Of a DNA stretch of 64,000 bases, positions 1 through 8,241 are shown piece by piece. The stretch spans positions 35,781 to 99,780 of the forward strand of contig NZ_JACMSF010000033.1 in assembly GCF_014257025.1 (NCBI RefSeq). Reading direction: 5' to 3'. The translations under genes were made by a program, and so were the position numbers. Numbering within the stretch: position 1 is the first letter of the stretch; every line of letters starts with the position of its first letter. The notes under the pieces were generated by a model. It saw only the letters and a program-made list of their open reading frames with translations. It was not told where the DNA came from and did no database searches. This DNA comes from Streptomyces cupreus. GTDB lineage: Bacteria; Actinomycetota; Actinomycetes; Streptomycetales; Streptomycetaceae.

Positions 1-729
1 GTCGGCAACCCGCCCGAGGCGGCGGTCCTGGAAACCACGCTCAACGGCGTTGCCGTACGCCCGCGCTCGACGGTCACCGCCGCCGTCGCGGGAGCCCCCT
101 GCGCGGTCACGGTGGACGGCCGCCCGGTCGCCTGGGGCGCCCCGGTACACGTCCCGGCCGGGGCCGTCCTGGACGTCGGCCCGGCACTCTCAGGCGTGCG
201 CAGCTATGTGGCCGTGTCCGGCGGTATCGCGGTGGGCCCGATCCTGGGCAGCCGATCGACCGACCTGCTGTCCGGCCTGGGCCCGGCCCCCCTGACGGAC
301 GGCGCAGTGCTGCCCCTGGGCCGACCGACCGACTTCCACGCGCGCGTGGACGCGGCCCCCCAGCCGTCCCCGCCAACGGAGTTGGTCCTCCACGTGACCC
401 TCGGCCCCCGGGACGACTGGTTCACGGCGGAGGCCGTAATGACCTTCGCCTCCCGCCCGTACCGCGTGTCACCCGCGAGCAACCGCATCGGCCTGCGCAC
501 GGAGGGCCCGGCCCTGGACAGATCCGTCCCCGGCGAACTCCCCAGCGAGGGCATGGTGTTGGGCGCCGTCCAGGTCCCCCCGGACGGCAGGCCGGTGGTG
601 TTCCTGGCGGACCACCCGACCACGGGGGGTTACCCGGTGATCGCGGTGGTCCGAGCCCAGGACCTACCGGCGGCGGCCCAGGCGGTGCCGGGGACGCCGG
701 TCCGCTTCATCGCGATACGCCGAAGATGA
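1..729 (+). CDS. pxpC: 5-oxoprolinase subunit C / biotin-dependent carboxyltransferase-like (partial, 5' end missing)
   Basis: The frame is open from base 1 to the TGA at 727-729 and continues upstream of the window, so only about 242 C-terminal residues are present. The family (AHS2, KipA/PxpC, also allophanate hydrolase subunit 2) works with PxpB and PxpA to open 5-oxoproline with ATP. Visible family hallmarks are NPPEAAVLE at the start, NRIGLRTEGPAL near residue 161, SEGMVLGAVQVPPDG near 183 and ADHPTTGGYPVIAVV near 203. PxpA and PxpB are expected upstream and cannot be seen. The next gene is convergent and ends 3 bp downstream. An allophanate hydrolase or KipA-type role cannot be excluded from the C-terminal part alone. 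Confidence 0.88.
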   Translation, partial: VGNPPEAAVLETTLNGVAVRPRSTVTAAVAGAPCAVTVDGRPVAWGAPVHVPAGAVLDVGPALSGVRSYVAVSGGIAVGPILGSRSTDLLSGLGPAPLTDGAVLPLGRPTDFHARVDAAPQPSPPTELVLHVTLGPRDDWFTAEAVMTFASRPYRVSPASNRIGLRTEGPALDRSVPGELPSEGMVLGAVQVPPDGRPVVFLADHPTTGGYPVIAVVRAQDLPAAAQAVPGTPVRFIAIRRR

Positions 730-732
730 CGA

Positions 733-1584
733 TCACGCGGCGTCGGGTTGCTGCTCGGCCACGGACAACGCGGCCAGCGCCGCCGACACCGCATGCGCCG
801 TCCGCAGATCGAGCCGAGCGCTCGTCCCGCGCGCGCGGTGCCGCATCTCGTCGAACGCGAGCGTCAACAGCTGCGGCAACAGATCCGTGCACCGCCGAGC
901 CACCCACCCGGTCCCCGCGGTGGCCAGCCACCACAGACTCGCCGACTTGGTGGGAGCCGGAAACTCGGGCTCGGGCGAAGGCGCGACGCCGGTGGCCAGC
1001 CCACCCTCGGCCAGCAACGCGTGAAACCGCACCGCCAGTTGCCGATGCCCCCGCTCCCCCGGATGCAGCCGATCCGCGCTCCACATCGCCCGGTCGGTCA
1101 GCCAGGCGCCCTCGGCCGCGTGCAGATGCACCGCGTCGTACCGCTCGGACAGCGCATGCACCACCGTGTTGACCGCCCGCTGCCGCCGGGCCAGTGGACG
1201 CGCCAGCGCGCCCGGAAGGCGGAGCATGGCCCCCGGATCGGGCAGACAGGACGTCAGCACGACCGCCCCTTGCGCGGTGAGCGCCGCGTACACCTGGTCC
1301 AGCCGTTCGGCGACGGCATGGATGTCGAAGGTGCAGCGCAGCGTGTCGTTCACGCCGACCACGACGGCCACCACGTCGGGCCGCAGCGCCAGCGCGTCGG
1401 GCAGTTGTCGTTCCAGTACGTCGCGTGTCTGCGCCCCGCTGACGGCGAGGTTGGTGAAGTCCACGGGCTGTTCGGAGAGCCCGCCGGCGAGCAGCGCGGC
1501 CCAGCCGCGCCACCCGTCCCCGACGGGATCACCCACGCCCTCGGTCAGTGAATCCCCGAGGGCTACGAAGCGCAGGGGTCTCAT
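733..1584 (-). CDS. SGNH/GDSL-family hydrolase
   Basis: This 283-residue protein is a single-domain SGNH hydrolase, probably an esterase, lipase or acyl hydrolase. It carries the block I motif ALGDSLTEG at residues 8-16 with the nucleophile serine, the block III motif GVNDTLR with its asparagine, and DRLHPGERGH with the Asp-His pair. There is no signal peptide, so it is probably cytoplasmic. The start ATG at 1582-1584 overlaps the stop of the upstream glycosyltransferase by 4 bp (ATGA), which indicates translational coupling as third gene of a leftward operon. The frame stays open far upstream to 2922, but that extension is arginine-rich antisense sequence over the glycosyltransferases and is not coding. 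The substrate is unknown; the context suggests a glycolipid or acylated glycan. Confidence 0.9.
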   Translation of the reverse strand: MRPLRFVALGDSLTEGVGDPVGDGWRGWAALLAGGLSEQPVDFTNLAVSGAQTRDVLERQLPDALALRPDVVAVVVGVNDTLRCTFDIHAVAERLDQVYAALTAQGAVVLTSCLPDPGAMLRLPGALARPLARRQRAVNTVVHALSERYDAVHLHAAEGAWLTDRAMWSADRLHPGERGHRQLAVRFHALLAEGGLATGVAPSPEPEFPAPTKSASLWWLATAGTGWVARRCTDLLPQLLTLAFDEMRHRARGTSARLDLRTAHAVSAALAALSVAEQQPDAA

Positions 1585-2741
1585 GCGACGCCCTCCGGCA
1601 CCCGGGCCCGCCCGGGGACGGGCACGTCGTGCGCGGTGAGGAAGGCGGTGACCGCCGTGTCCCAGCCGAAGCACTCGGCACGCGCGCGTGCCGCCTCGCG
1701 CCGCTCGGCCTCGGGACGGGCGAGGAGCTTCTCCACGGCGTCGGCGAACGCCTCCCCGTGGTCGGCGGCGACGGCTCCGGCGGAGCCGATCACCTCCGGC
1801 AGCGCGGACGACGTGCTGACCGCCACCGGCGTACCGCACGCCATCGCCTCCAGGGCGGCGAGCCCGAAGGTCTCCGCGGGCCCCGGCGCCAGACACACGT
1901 CCGCCGATGCCTGGAGCGCCCCGAGCATGACCCGGTCGGAGACATGCCCGAGGAAGGTCACCGGAAGCCCACGCTCCCGCGCCCGCTGTTCCAGACGCGG
2001 CCGCAGGGGCCCGTCCCCGGCCACCACCAGCACCGCCCGCCTGCCCCGGCCGAGCAGCGCCTCCAGCGCGTCCAGCGCGGTCCCGGGCCGCTTCTCCACC
2101 GACATCCGGGTGCAGGTGACGAGCAGCGCCTCGTCCCCGCGCGCGTGCCGGGCGCGCAGTCCCGCGTCGTGCAGCGCGGGGTGCCGCTGCACCAGGTCGA
2201 CGCCGAGCGGAGCGCGTACGACGTTGCGGGCGCCGATCCGCACGAACTCCCGCTCGGCGAACTCCGTGGTGCACACCACGCGCGAGTACGTGTGGGCCGT
2301 ACGGACGTTGAGGGCGTCGGCGGCGCGGCGGGCGGCGCCCTCGGGGACGCCCCAGGTGCGCAGGACGCCGTCGGCGGTCTCGTGGGAGACCATCACGGCG
2401 GGTACGCGCGCGCGTCGCGCCCACTTGCCGGTCCACCTGAGCGTCGTACGGTCGGACACCTCCAGGCGGTCCGGGCCGAGCTCCTCCAGGAGGGCGGCGA
2501 CCCGCCGCTTGTCGGTCAGGACGCGGTAGCCGCCGGTGCCGGGCAACAGCGGCCCGGGCAGGGTGATGACCCGGCCCTGCTCGGTCTCCTGGTCGGTGTG
2601 GCGCTCGCCGGGCACGATGAGCACCGGGTCGTGCCCGGCCGCCTTGAAGCCCTTGCCGAGCTCGCGCAGCGCCGTGCGCAGTCCGCCGGAGGCGGGCGCG
2701 ACGAAGTTGGCGAGCCGGACGATACGCAGTGACTCGTTCAC
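1581..2741 (-). CDS. Glycosyltransferase family 4 (GT-B fold)
   Basis: This is a 386-residue GT4 retaining glycosyltransferase. The N-terminal Rossmann half opens with RIVRLANFVAPASGGLRTAL, and the C-terminal nucleotide-sugar half contains TRMSVEKRPGTALDAL, VVAGDGPLRPRLE and the E-x7-E signature in PAETFGLAALEAMACGTPV. No transmembrane segment is visible, so it is a cytoplasmic or peripheral enzyme. Both ends overlap neighbours by 4 bp: the upstream GT4 gene at 2738-2741 and the SGNH hydrolase at 1581-1584. The donor and acceptor are not evident. Together with the MgtA-like neighbour it probably builds a mannosylated lipid or polyprenyl product. Confidence 0.9.
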   Translation of the reverse strand: MNESLRIVRLANFVAPASGGLRTALRELGKGFKAAGHDPVLIVPGERHTDQETEQGRVITLPGPLLPGTGGYRVLTDKRRVAALLEELGPDRLEVSDRTTLRWTGKWARRARVPAVMVSHETADGVLRTWGVPEGAARRAADALNVRTAHTYSRVVCTTEFAEREFVRIGARNVVRAPLGVDLVQRHPALHDAGLRARHARGDEALLVTCTRMSVEKRPGTALDALEALLGRGRRAVLVVAGDGPLRPRLEQRARERGLPVTFLGHVSDRVMLGALQASADVCLAPGPAETFGLAALEAMACGTPVAVSTSSALPEVIGSAGAVAADHGEAFADAVEKLLARPEAERREAARARAECFGWDTAVTAFLTAHDVPVPGRARVPEGVA

Positions 2742-3868
2742 GCCGCCGCCACCTTCGCCCTGCGGCCGACCAGCACGTCGGCGTAGTGGCCGATGAGCTG
2801 GTCGCCGACGGCCGCCCAGGTGCGCCCCTCGACCATGGCGCGGGCGGCGGTGCCGTAGGCGGTGCGCATGGCCGGGTCGGCCTGGAGGGCCCGCACCGCT
2901 TCGCGTACGGCGTCGGCGTCACCGGCCGGGAACAGCAGGCCGGTGTGCCCGTGGGCGACCAGGTCCAGCGGGCCGCCGACGGCGGGCGCGACGACGGGCA
3001 CGCCGCTGGCCATGGCCTCCTGCACGGTCTGGCAGAAGGTCTCGAAGGGGCCGGTGTGCGCGAAGACGTCCAGCGAGGCGAAGATCCGGGCGAGGTCGTC
3101 GCCGGTGCGGCGGCCGAGGAAGACCGCGCCGGACAGCGCCTGCTCCAGGTTGGGGCGGCTCGGTCCGTCGCCCACGATCACGACCCGGACGCCCTCCAGG
3201 CGGCAGGCGCCGGCCAGCAGCTCGATGTGCTTCTCGGGGGCGAGCCGGCCGACGTAGCCGACGATCAGCTCGCCGTTCGGGGCGAGCTCCCGGCGCAGTG
3301 CCTCGTCCCGGAGGTCGGGGCGGAAGCGGACGGTGTCCACACCGCGCGGCCACAGCTTGACCCGGGGCACGCCATGGGCCTCCAGGTCACTCAGGGACGC
3401 GCTGGACGGGGCGAGGGTGAGGTCGGCGGCGGAGTGGACGGAGCGGATTCGGCGCCAGGCCGCGGCCTCGCCGGCGCCCATGTACGTACGGGCGTATCCG
3501 GCCAGGTCGGTCTGGTAGACGGCGACGGCGGGGATGCCGAGCCGGGCGGCGGCCGCCATCCCGCGGACGCCGATGACGAAGGGGCTGGCCAGGTGCACCA
3601 TCTCGGCGTTGTGCTCGATGAGCGTCGAGGCGAGGCGCCGACTGGGGAGGGCGACACGCACCTGGGGGTAGCCGGGGAGCGGAAGGGAGGGGACATGGAC
3701 GACGGGGCAGGGCGCGAGAGCGCCGAGCTTGCTCCCGGGAGCGGGGGCCGGGGCGACGACGACGGGGGCGTGACCGCGATCGACGAGGTGTCGGGCGGTC
3801 TGGAGCGCGCAGTGGGCCACGCCGTTCACATCGGGGGGAAAGGATTCGGTCACGATGACGACACGCAT
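2738..3868 (-). CDS. Glycosyltransferase family 4, MgtA/PimB-like mannosyltransferase
   Basis: This 376-residue GT4 enzyme begins MRVVIVTESFPPDVNGVAH, an opening typical of GDP-mannose-dependent alpha-mannosyltransferases of the actinobacterial MgtA/PimB' group. It also has GYVGRLAPEKHIELLAGA and PFETFCQTVQEAMASGVPVVAP with the E-x7-E motif. It is the first gene of the three-gene leftward operon (GT4, GT4, SGNH hydrolase). No strong ribosome binding site precedes the ATG at 3866-3868. The 139-bp gap upstream would hold the promoter and includes a short GGGA-acg-TCCC inverted repeat at 3924-3934. Mannose specificity is inferred from the family and from ppm1 about 10 kb away. Confidence 0.85.
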   Translation of the reverse strand: MRVVIVTESFPPDVNGVAHCALQTARHLVDRGHAPVVVAPAPAPGSKLGALAPCPVVHVPSLPLPGYPQVRVALPSRRLASTLIEHNAEMVHLASPFVIGVRGMAAAARLGIPAVAVYQTDLAGYARTYMGAGEAAAWRRIRSVHSAADLTLAPSSASLSDLEAHGVPRVKLWPRGVDTVRFRPDLRDEALRRELAPNGELIVGYVGRLAPEKHIELLAGACRLEGVRVVIVGDGPSRPNLEQALSGAVFLGRRTGDDLARIFASLDVFAHTGPFETFCQTVQEAMASGVPVVAPAVGGPLDLVAHGHTGLLFPAGDADAVREAVRALQADPAMRTAYGTAARAMVEGRTWAAVGDQLIGHYADVLVGRRAKVAAA

Positions 3869-4007
3869 ACCGGTGTTGTCGCCGTGCTGGACGTGGCCGC
3901 GTCAACGTGGATCTTTCCGAACAGGGAACGTCCCATGAGCGTTGCGCTGCACACCCGAGCAGGTCAGACCGTGTCCATGCCCGCCTGACCCGCGGGTCAC
4001 CCCTCGT

Positions 4008-5426
4008 TCACCCTGCGGGCGTGTCAGGCCCGATCCGGCTGCGAACGGCTGTCTGGACCTCGGCCTCCTCCGCCGGGTCGGCGGCGAGCCTGCGCAGTCG
4101 CTCCACGACGCGGTTGTCGCCGGTCTCGGCGTGCCGGGCGGCGATCTCGCGGGTGGTCTCCTCGCAGTCCCAGAGGCATTCGACGGCGAAGCCGGACGGG
4201 AAGGAGGGATCGGTCGCGGCCAGGGCGCGGGCGGTCCGGCCGCGGAGATGGGAGGAGGCGGTCTCGCGATAGACATGGCGCAGGACGGGGGCCGCGCAGG
4301 CGATCCCGAGCCGTCCGGTGCCGTCCACGAGGGTCCACAGGGTCTTCGCGTCGGGCCCCTCGCCCCGGACGGCCTCCCGCAGCGCCGCGAGGACCAGGTC
4401 GCTGTCCTGGGCCCCGCCGCGGCAGGCGAGCATGCGTCCGGCGGAGGCGCCCAGCGGATCGGGCCGACGGGCCCAGCCGCGGGCCCGGTCCACTGCGGCG
4501 ACACTGCGCATCCGTTCGAAGGCGTCGACGGCGGCCTCCACGACGGGCGGCGGCCCTGCCGTCACGGCCGCCTCGATCAGGTCGAGGGCGTCCGGGTCGT
4601 TGCTGTCGGCGAGGTAGCGCAGGGCGGTGCAGCGGGCGCCTTCGGTGCCGTCCTTGGCGGCCTGGACGATCTCGGGCCGGTCCTCGGGGCCCGCGACGGC
4701 GGTGAGGCAGCGGGCGGCCGGCACATGGAGCGCGGCGCCGCGGTCGACGCCCTGTTGGGCCCACTCGAAGACGGCCCGCACGCTCCACCCCGGGCGGGGC
4801 CCGGTGGGGCTCATCTGCCGCTGCCAGCGGTCGAAACAGCCGGTCTCCTGAGCGGCACGCACACGCGTGGCGATCGATTCGCGCGGATCCTCGGCCCACA
4901 GCCGCCAGGGCCGTGGCTCAAAAGCGTCGCGTACGGCGGCGGCCAGCTCGGCCTCGCCCTCGGCGTCGGTGGCGAAGCGCGCCAGGACGGGCGCGGCGAG
5001 CGCGCGCAGTCCGGCGTCGTCGTCGCGCAGGGCCAGCTCGTCCAGGGCCCAGGCCCAGTTGGAGCCGGTGGCGGCGTACCTGCGCAGCAGGGCGAGCGCG
5101 TCCCGCCTGCCGTAGGAGGCGAGGTGGCCGAGGACGGCCAGGGCGAGGCCTGTGCGTGACTCCTCGGTGTCGAAGACGTCCTCGACGTCGAAGAGATGGG
5201 CCTCGATCTCGTCCAGCTCGCCGCTCAGGTCGAGGAAAAGTCGGGCGTAGTAAAGGGAGCGGTTCTCGACCTGCCAGTCGTGGCGGGGGTCGCTCAGCAC
5301 ACAGTGGTTCAGTGCCGCGAGCGCTTCGGCGCGCGGTGCGGTGAGCGCGTGCAGTGTGCCGTCGCCGCGGCCCCGCTGGAGCAGGCCGAGCAGCGTACCG
5401 CTGGGCGCTATGACCGGATCGAACAT
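4008..5426 (-). CDS. HEAT-repeat domain protein
   Basis: This 472-residue soluble protein consists largely of Ala/Leu-rich helical pairs, for example ALAVLGHLASYGRRDALALLR, ARCTALRYLADSNDPDALDLI and AALREAVRGEGPDAKTLW, as expected of HEAT or armadillo-type solenoids that bind proteins. No catalytic motif is visible. I place the start at the ATG at 5424-5426 (MFDPVIAPSG), which has a GAGG 9 nt upstream; an in-frame ATG five codons earlier lies inside that ribosome binding site. Similar Streptomyces proteins are of unknown function. It stands alone with gaps on both sides. Confidence 0.8.
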   Translation of the reverse strand: MFDPVIAPSGTLLGLLQRGRGDGTLHALTAPRAEALAALNHCVLSDPRHDWQVENRSLYYARLFLDLSGELDEIEAHLFDVEDVFDTEESRTGLALAVLGHLASYGRRDALALLRRYAATGSNWAWALDELALRDDDAGLRALAAPVLARFATDAEGEAELAAAVRDAFEPRPWRLWAEDPRESIATRVRAAQETGCFDRWQRQMSPTGPRPGWSVRAVFEWAQQGVDRGAALHVPAARCLTAVAGPEDRPEIVQAAKDGTEGARCTALRYLADSNDPDALDLIEAAVTAGPPPVVEAAVDAFERMRSVAAVDRARGWARRPDPLGASAGRMLACRGGAQDSDLVLAALREAVRGEGPDAKTLWTLVDGTGRLGIACAAPVLRHVYRETASSHLRGRTARALAATDPSFPSGFAVECLWDCEETTREIAARHAETGDNRVVERLRRLAADPAEEAEVQTAVRSRIGPDTPAG

Positions 5427-5725
5427 GGGAAACAGCCTCACATCAAGCGTCGACGCAACCGGGGACGTGCTCTACCTGGCCGCGTGACAACACGTCGGGG
5501 CGCCCGCCGTTTCCTGCTTGCTGTAAGCCATCTTCCTCTGCCTCTCGTCGGTGGCCCATGCGGACCGATCACGGTCCGCGCGGTGCGGCAACACCTGCCC
5601 AGCCATCGCGTCCGTGAATCACGACGTCATGATGACTCGGCAGTTCCATCTGCCGCGACCGAAATTTCGGCGGCCCTTTACCGCCTCCCCCGTTTTCTGT
5701 GTCGTAGCTGGTCAGAGCGTACGGA
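5427..5725. other. Intergenic region with a perfect 12-bp palindrome
   Basis: This 299-bp gap separates the HEAT-repeat gene from the upstream ankyrin gene, both leftward. It must hold the HEAT-gene promoter and any terminator of the ankyrin gene. The most distinct element is the perfect palindrome CCGAAATTTCGG at 5659-5670, 56 bp past the ankyrin stop codon. It has no T-run and lies in comparatively AT-rich sequence, so it could be an operator rather than a terminator. I found no convincing coding sequence here. Confidence 0.4.
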
Positions 5726-6118
5726 TCAGTGTGCGCCGAACAATTCCAGCAGTTCCGTCTTGCCGAACATCCGGGCGGTGTCGACGGCCGACGGAGTGCC
5801 CGCCGACGGGTCGGCGCCGCCCTCCAGAAGGGCCTTGATCACATCCGTCTCGCCCTTGAACACGGCCCCGGCGAGCGGGGTCTGGCCTCGGTCGTTGATC
5901 CGGTCGGCCTCGGCGCCACGCGCGAGCAGCGCGCGCACCGCCTCGGCGTGGCCGTGGTAGGCGGCGAGCATCACCAGCGAGTCGCCGCGGTCATTGGTGA
6001 GGTTGGCCGGAACGCCCGCGTCGAGGTACGCCACGAGCGCCTCGGTCCGCCCCTGCCGGGCCAGATCGAAGATCTTGGTGGCCAGCTCCACGACCTCGGG
6101 GTCGGGGGCTTCACTCAT
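5726..6118 (-). CDS. Ankyrin-repeat protein
   Basis: This 130-residue protein has three recognisable ankyrin units of about 33 residues: GDSLVMLAAYHGHAEAVRALLARGA near 46-70, GQTPLAGAVFKGETDVIKALLEGGA near 78-102, and a preceding degenerate copy around TEALVAYLDAGVPANL. Ankyrin stacks mediate protein-protein contacts. There is no signal peptide or membrane segment, so it is a cytoplasmic adaptor. The ATG at 6116-6118 is preceded on its strand by GGCGGTCCGGCG. It is divergent from smeA, leaving a 261-bp shared upstream region. Its partner is unknown. Confidence 0.85.
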   Translation of the reverse strand: MSEAPDPEVVELATKIFDLARQGRTEALVAYLDAGVPANLTNDRGDSLVMLAAYHGHAEAVRALLARGAEADRINDRGQTPLAGAVFKGETDVIKALLEGGADPSAGTPSAVDTARMFGKTELLELFGAH

Positions 6119-6379
6119 CGCCGGACCGCCTCTCCATACAACCGTTCAGGTGAATCGCCAGGGTACTGGCTCGCCGGGCACATGACCCGATGCGCCCGAG
6201 GTAAAGATCACCACGAACCCGGTCGGACGCAAGAGCCCAGCTCGTCCGGCCCTGGACGACTCCACCAACCGAGGGAAATCTGCAGAAATCCACCCAGTTG
6301 CACCTTTTATCGTATGGATACATTCTGTGAGCCTGGAAGTACTCATGGTGACTGTCCCCACGAACCAGGAGATCCCAAA

Positions 6380-6574
6380 ATGATCCTCTCCATCTCAGGC
6401 GTGGTCCTGCTCGGCATCATCGTCTTCCTCTTCTTCAAGAAGGACGGACTCAAGGCCTCGCACGCCTGCGTCGCGGCCCTGTTCGGCTTCTACCTGGCCA
6501 GTACGGCCATCGCCCCGAGCATCAAGGCCGGCGGCGAGAGCCTGGCGAGCCTGCTCGGCGGCATCAAGTTCTGA
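6380..6574 (+). CDS. smeA: SmeA-like small sporulation membrane protein
   Basis: This 64-residue protein has an N-terminal membrane segment (LSISGVVLLGIIVFLFF), a basic KKDGLKASH turn and a second hydrophobic stretch (CVAALFGFYLASTAIA). An AGGAG lies 9 nt before the ATG. It is followed after 40 bp by an FtsK/SpoIIIE-like gene on the same strand. This matches the smeA-sffA operon of S. coelicolor, where SmeA targets SffA to sporulation septa and expression is developmentally controlled (established knowledge). Similar small proteins also occur beside spd genes of conjugative plasmids, but no plasmid functions are present here. I found no convincing canonical promoter in the 261 bp upstream. 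Confidence 0.82.
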   Translation: MILSISGVVLLGIIVFLFFKKDGLKASHACVAALFGFYLASTAIAPSIKAGGESLASLLGGIKF

Positions 6575-6614
6575 GCCCGCCCGTCCCGTCCGTACGCACC
6601 TTCAGGAGACAGCC

Positions 6615-8228
6615 GTGGCCCGGCGCCCCCTCCCCCGCATCCTGAGCACAGGCAGCGCGCAGATCGCCCGGAGCCGGGAGCTGGCCCGGACGGCGGTCGC
6701 CAGTGCCACCGACGTCCTCCACCCGCTGATCACGATCACTCGCGGGCTGCACCGGCTGGCCTCGGCGGGGCGGCGCAAGTGGGCCGACACCCCCAAGGAC
6801 AAGCGCGGGCCGCTGCTGTTCCTGGTGGCCTCGGTGATCCTGGTCGTGGCGCTCGTTCCGTACGGCCCACTGCTCGCCGTCGTCACACTGATGGCGGCGG
6901 CGGCCTGGCAGGGCCGGGACCGCACCCCGCCGACCCCCGAGGGCCCGGACGAGTCGCAGACGGAACGACTGAAGTCGCTGTACGAGGCACTGGTGCCGTA
7001 CTTCTCGACCCCGGAGGACCCCGCCCCTCTGTACGCGCACGGCGGTGAGTGGGAGAGCACCTTCCCCGAGTACGAGTTCGACGCCTCGGGGCGCGTCACG
7101 AGCCTCGCGATCCGCTACCCGGCCTACTTCACCGACGGCGAGCCCGAGGCCCGAGCGCGGATCGAGCATCTGCTCACCGCGAAGTCGGGACGCGGCCGGG
7201 AGTACCGCTTCGACTGGGACGAGGAGGGCAACCAGCTCTCCCTCTCCGTACTGCCGCCGCTGCCCACCGACATCGCCGCCCAGCGCTTCGTCACGGCCCC
7301 CGGCGAGACGGTGCTCGGCTTCACCGACCCCGGCGAGGTCCAGCGCACGCTCCCCCTCACCCACGGCGAGGAGCAGCGCGACATGCCACCGGTCGTCTGG
7401 CGCACCGGGATCCGCTCCACAGAACCGCATCTGCTGGTCATGGGCCAGCCCGGCAGCGGCACCTCCACCCTGCTCCGCTCGATCGCCCTCCAGGCCCTCC
7501 AGTACGGCGATGTCGTCATCGTGGAGGGCGGCGCCACCGGCGAGTACGCCTGTCTGACCGGCCGGGACGGTGTCCTCGCAGTGGAGTGCGCGCTGGCCGG
7601 AGCACTGGCCAGCCTGGAGTGGGCGGCGCACGAGACGGAGCGCAGGCTGATCGCGCTCAACCGTGCCCGGCAGGCCGGTCACCCGCCACCGGAGGACACC
7701 AAGCGCCCCCTGTGGATCCTCCTGGACCGCCCGACCGCCTTCGCCCACCTGGCCGCCACCGACGGCCACAAGGACCCGCAGTCCCTGCTCCAGGTACCCC
7801 TGCGGCACGGCCGCGCGGCGAACGTCACGGTGGTCGTGGCCGACCAGTTCGACAGCGCGGAGCTGCTGAGCGATGCCGTACGCCAGCACACACGCGCGCG
7901 TGCGGTCCTCGGCCCCGCGACGGCGGACCAGCTGACGGCGTTCCTGGGCGCACCCCCGCACACCACCCCGACCACCCAGGTCCCCCCGGGCCGCGGCTAC
8001 GCCCGACTGGGCTCGGGCCCGGTCCTCCGCCTCCAGGTCCCGGCCACCCCGGACCCGTACGACGACGCCACCACGGACACCCACCGCCAGGCGGTACTGG
8101 ACCTGCTCCCCCCACGCACGACCCCGGCGGACGCGGAACAGCAGCCGGAGCCGGTGGCGACTGAAGCGGTGACGGCGGAAGCGGTGACGGCGGAAGCGGT
8201 GACGGCGGAGCCGTCAAAGCTGGCGTAG
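6615..8228 (+). CDS. sffA: SffA-like FtsK/SpoIIIE-family septum-associated ATPase
   Basis: This 537-residue protein is the partner of smeA. An amphipathic N-terminus is followed by two adjacent hydrophobic segments around residues 76-100 (GPLLFLVASVILVVALVPYGPLLAVV), a central domain, and a RecA-like domain from about residue 265. The P-loop at 277-285 reads GQPGSGTST: the invariant lysine is a threonine. The Walker B region is LWILLDRP, without the usual DE. ATP hydrolysis is therefore questionable from sequence, although the fold is clearly FtsK-like. The C-terminus ends in three AVTAE repeats. In S. coelicolor SffA localises to sporulation septa and is linked to chromosome handling in spores (established knowledge); the same role here is inferred from operon structure. 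Confidence 0.82.
   Translation: MARRPLPRILSTGSAQIARSRELARTAVASATDVLHPLITITRGLHRLASAGRRKWADTPKDKRGPLLFLVASVILVVALVPYGPLLAVVTLMAAAAWQGRDRTPPTPEGPDESQTERLKSLYEALVPYFSTPEDPAPLYAHGGEWESTFPEYEFDASGRVTSLAIRYPAYFTDGEPEARARIEHLLTAKSGRGREYRFDWDEEGNQLSLSVLPPLPTDIAAQRFVTAPGETVLGFTDPGEVQRTLPLTHGEEQRDMPPVVWRTGIRSTEPHLLVMGQPGSGTSTLLRSIALQALQYGDVVIVEGGATGEYACLTGRDGVLAVECALAGALASLEWAAHETERRLIALNRARQAGHPPPEDTKRPLWILLDRPTAFAHLAATDGHKDPQSLLQVPLRHGRAANVTVVVADQFDSAELLSDAVRQHTRARAVLGPATADQLTAFLGAPPHTTPTTQVPPGRGYARLGSGPVLRLQVPATPDPYDDATTDTHRQAVLDLLPPRTTPADAEQQPEPVATEAVTAEAVTAEAVTAEPSKLA
8163..8207 (+). repeat. 15-bp tandem repeat x3 in the sffA 3' end
   Basis: Three consecutive copies of GAAGCGGTGACGGCG encode the EAVTA repeats at the C-terminus of SffA. 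The unit is a multiple of three, so gain or loss of copies would keep the frame and change only the tail length. Confidence 0.85.
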
Positions 8229-8241
8229 CGCTCACCGTCGA

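Noticed and set aside
733..2922. A 729-codon minus-strand frame that appears to fuse a long arginine-rich region to the SGNH hydrolase
   Set aside because: The upstream part is antisense/out-of-frame sequence over two clear GT4 genes; the hydrolase has its own ATG at 1582-1584 overlapping the GT4 stop.
6564..8084. A 506-codon minus-strand frame opposite sffA
   Set aside because: Antisense shadow with no recognisable domain.
6380..8228. smeA-sffA as plasmid spd/tra genes of an integrative element
   Set aside because: No integrase, replication, tra or attachment-site features flank the pair and the surroundings are core genes.
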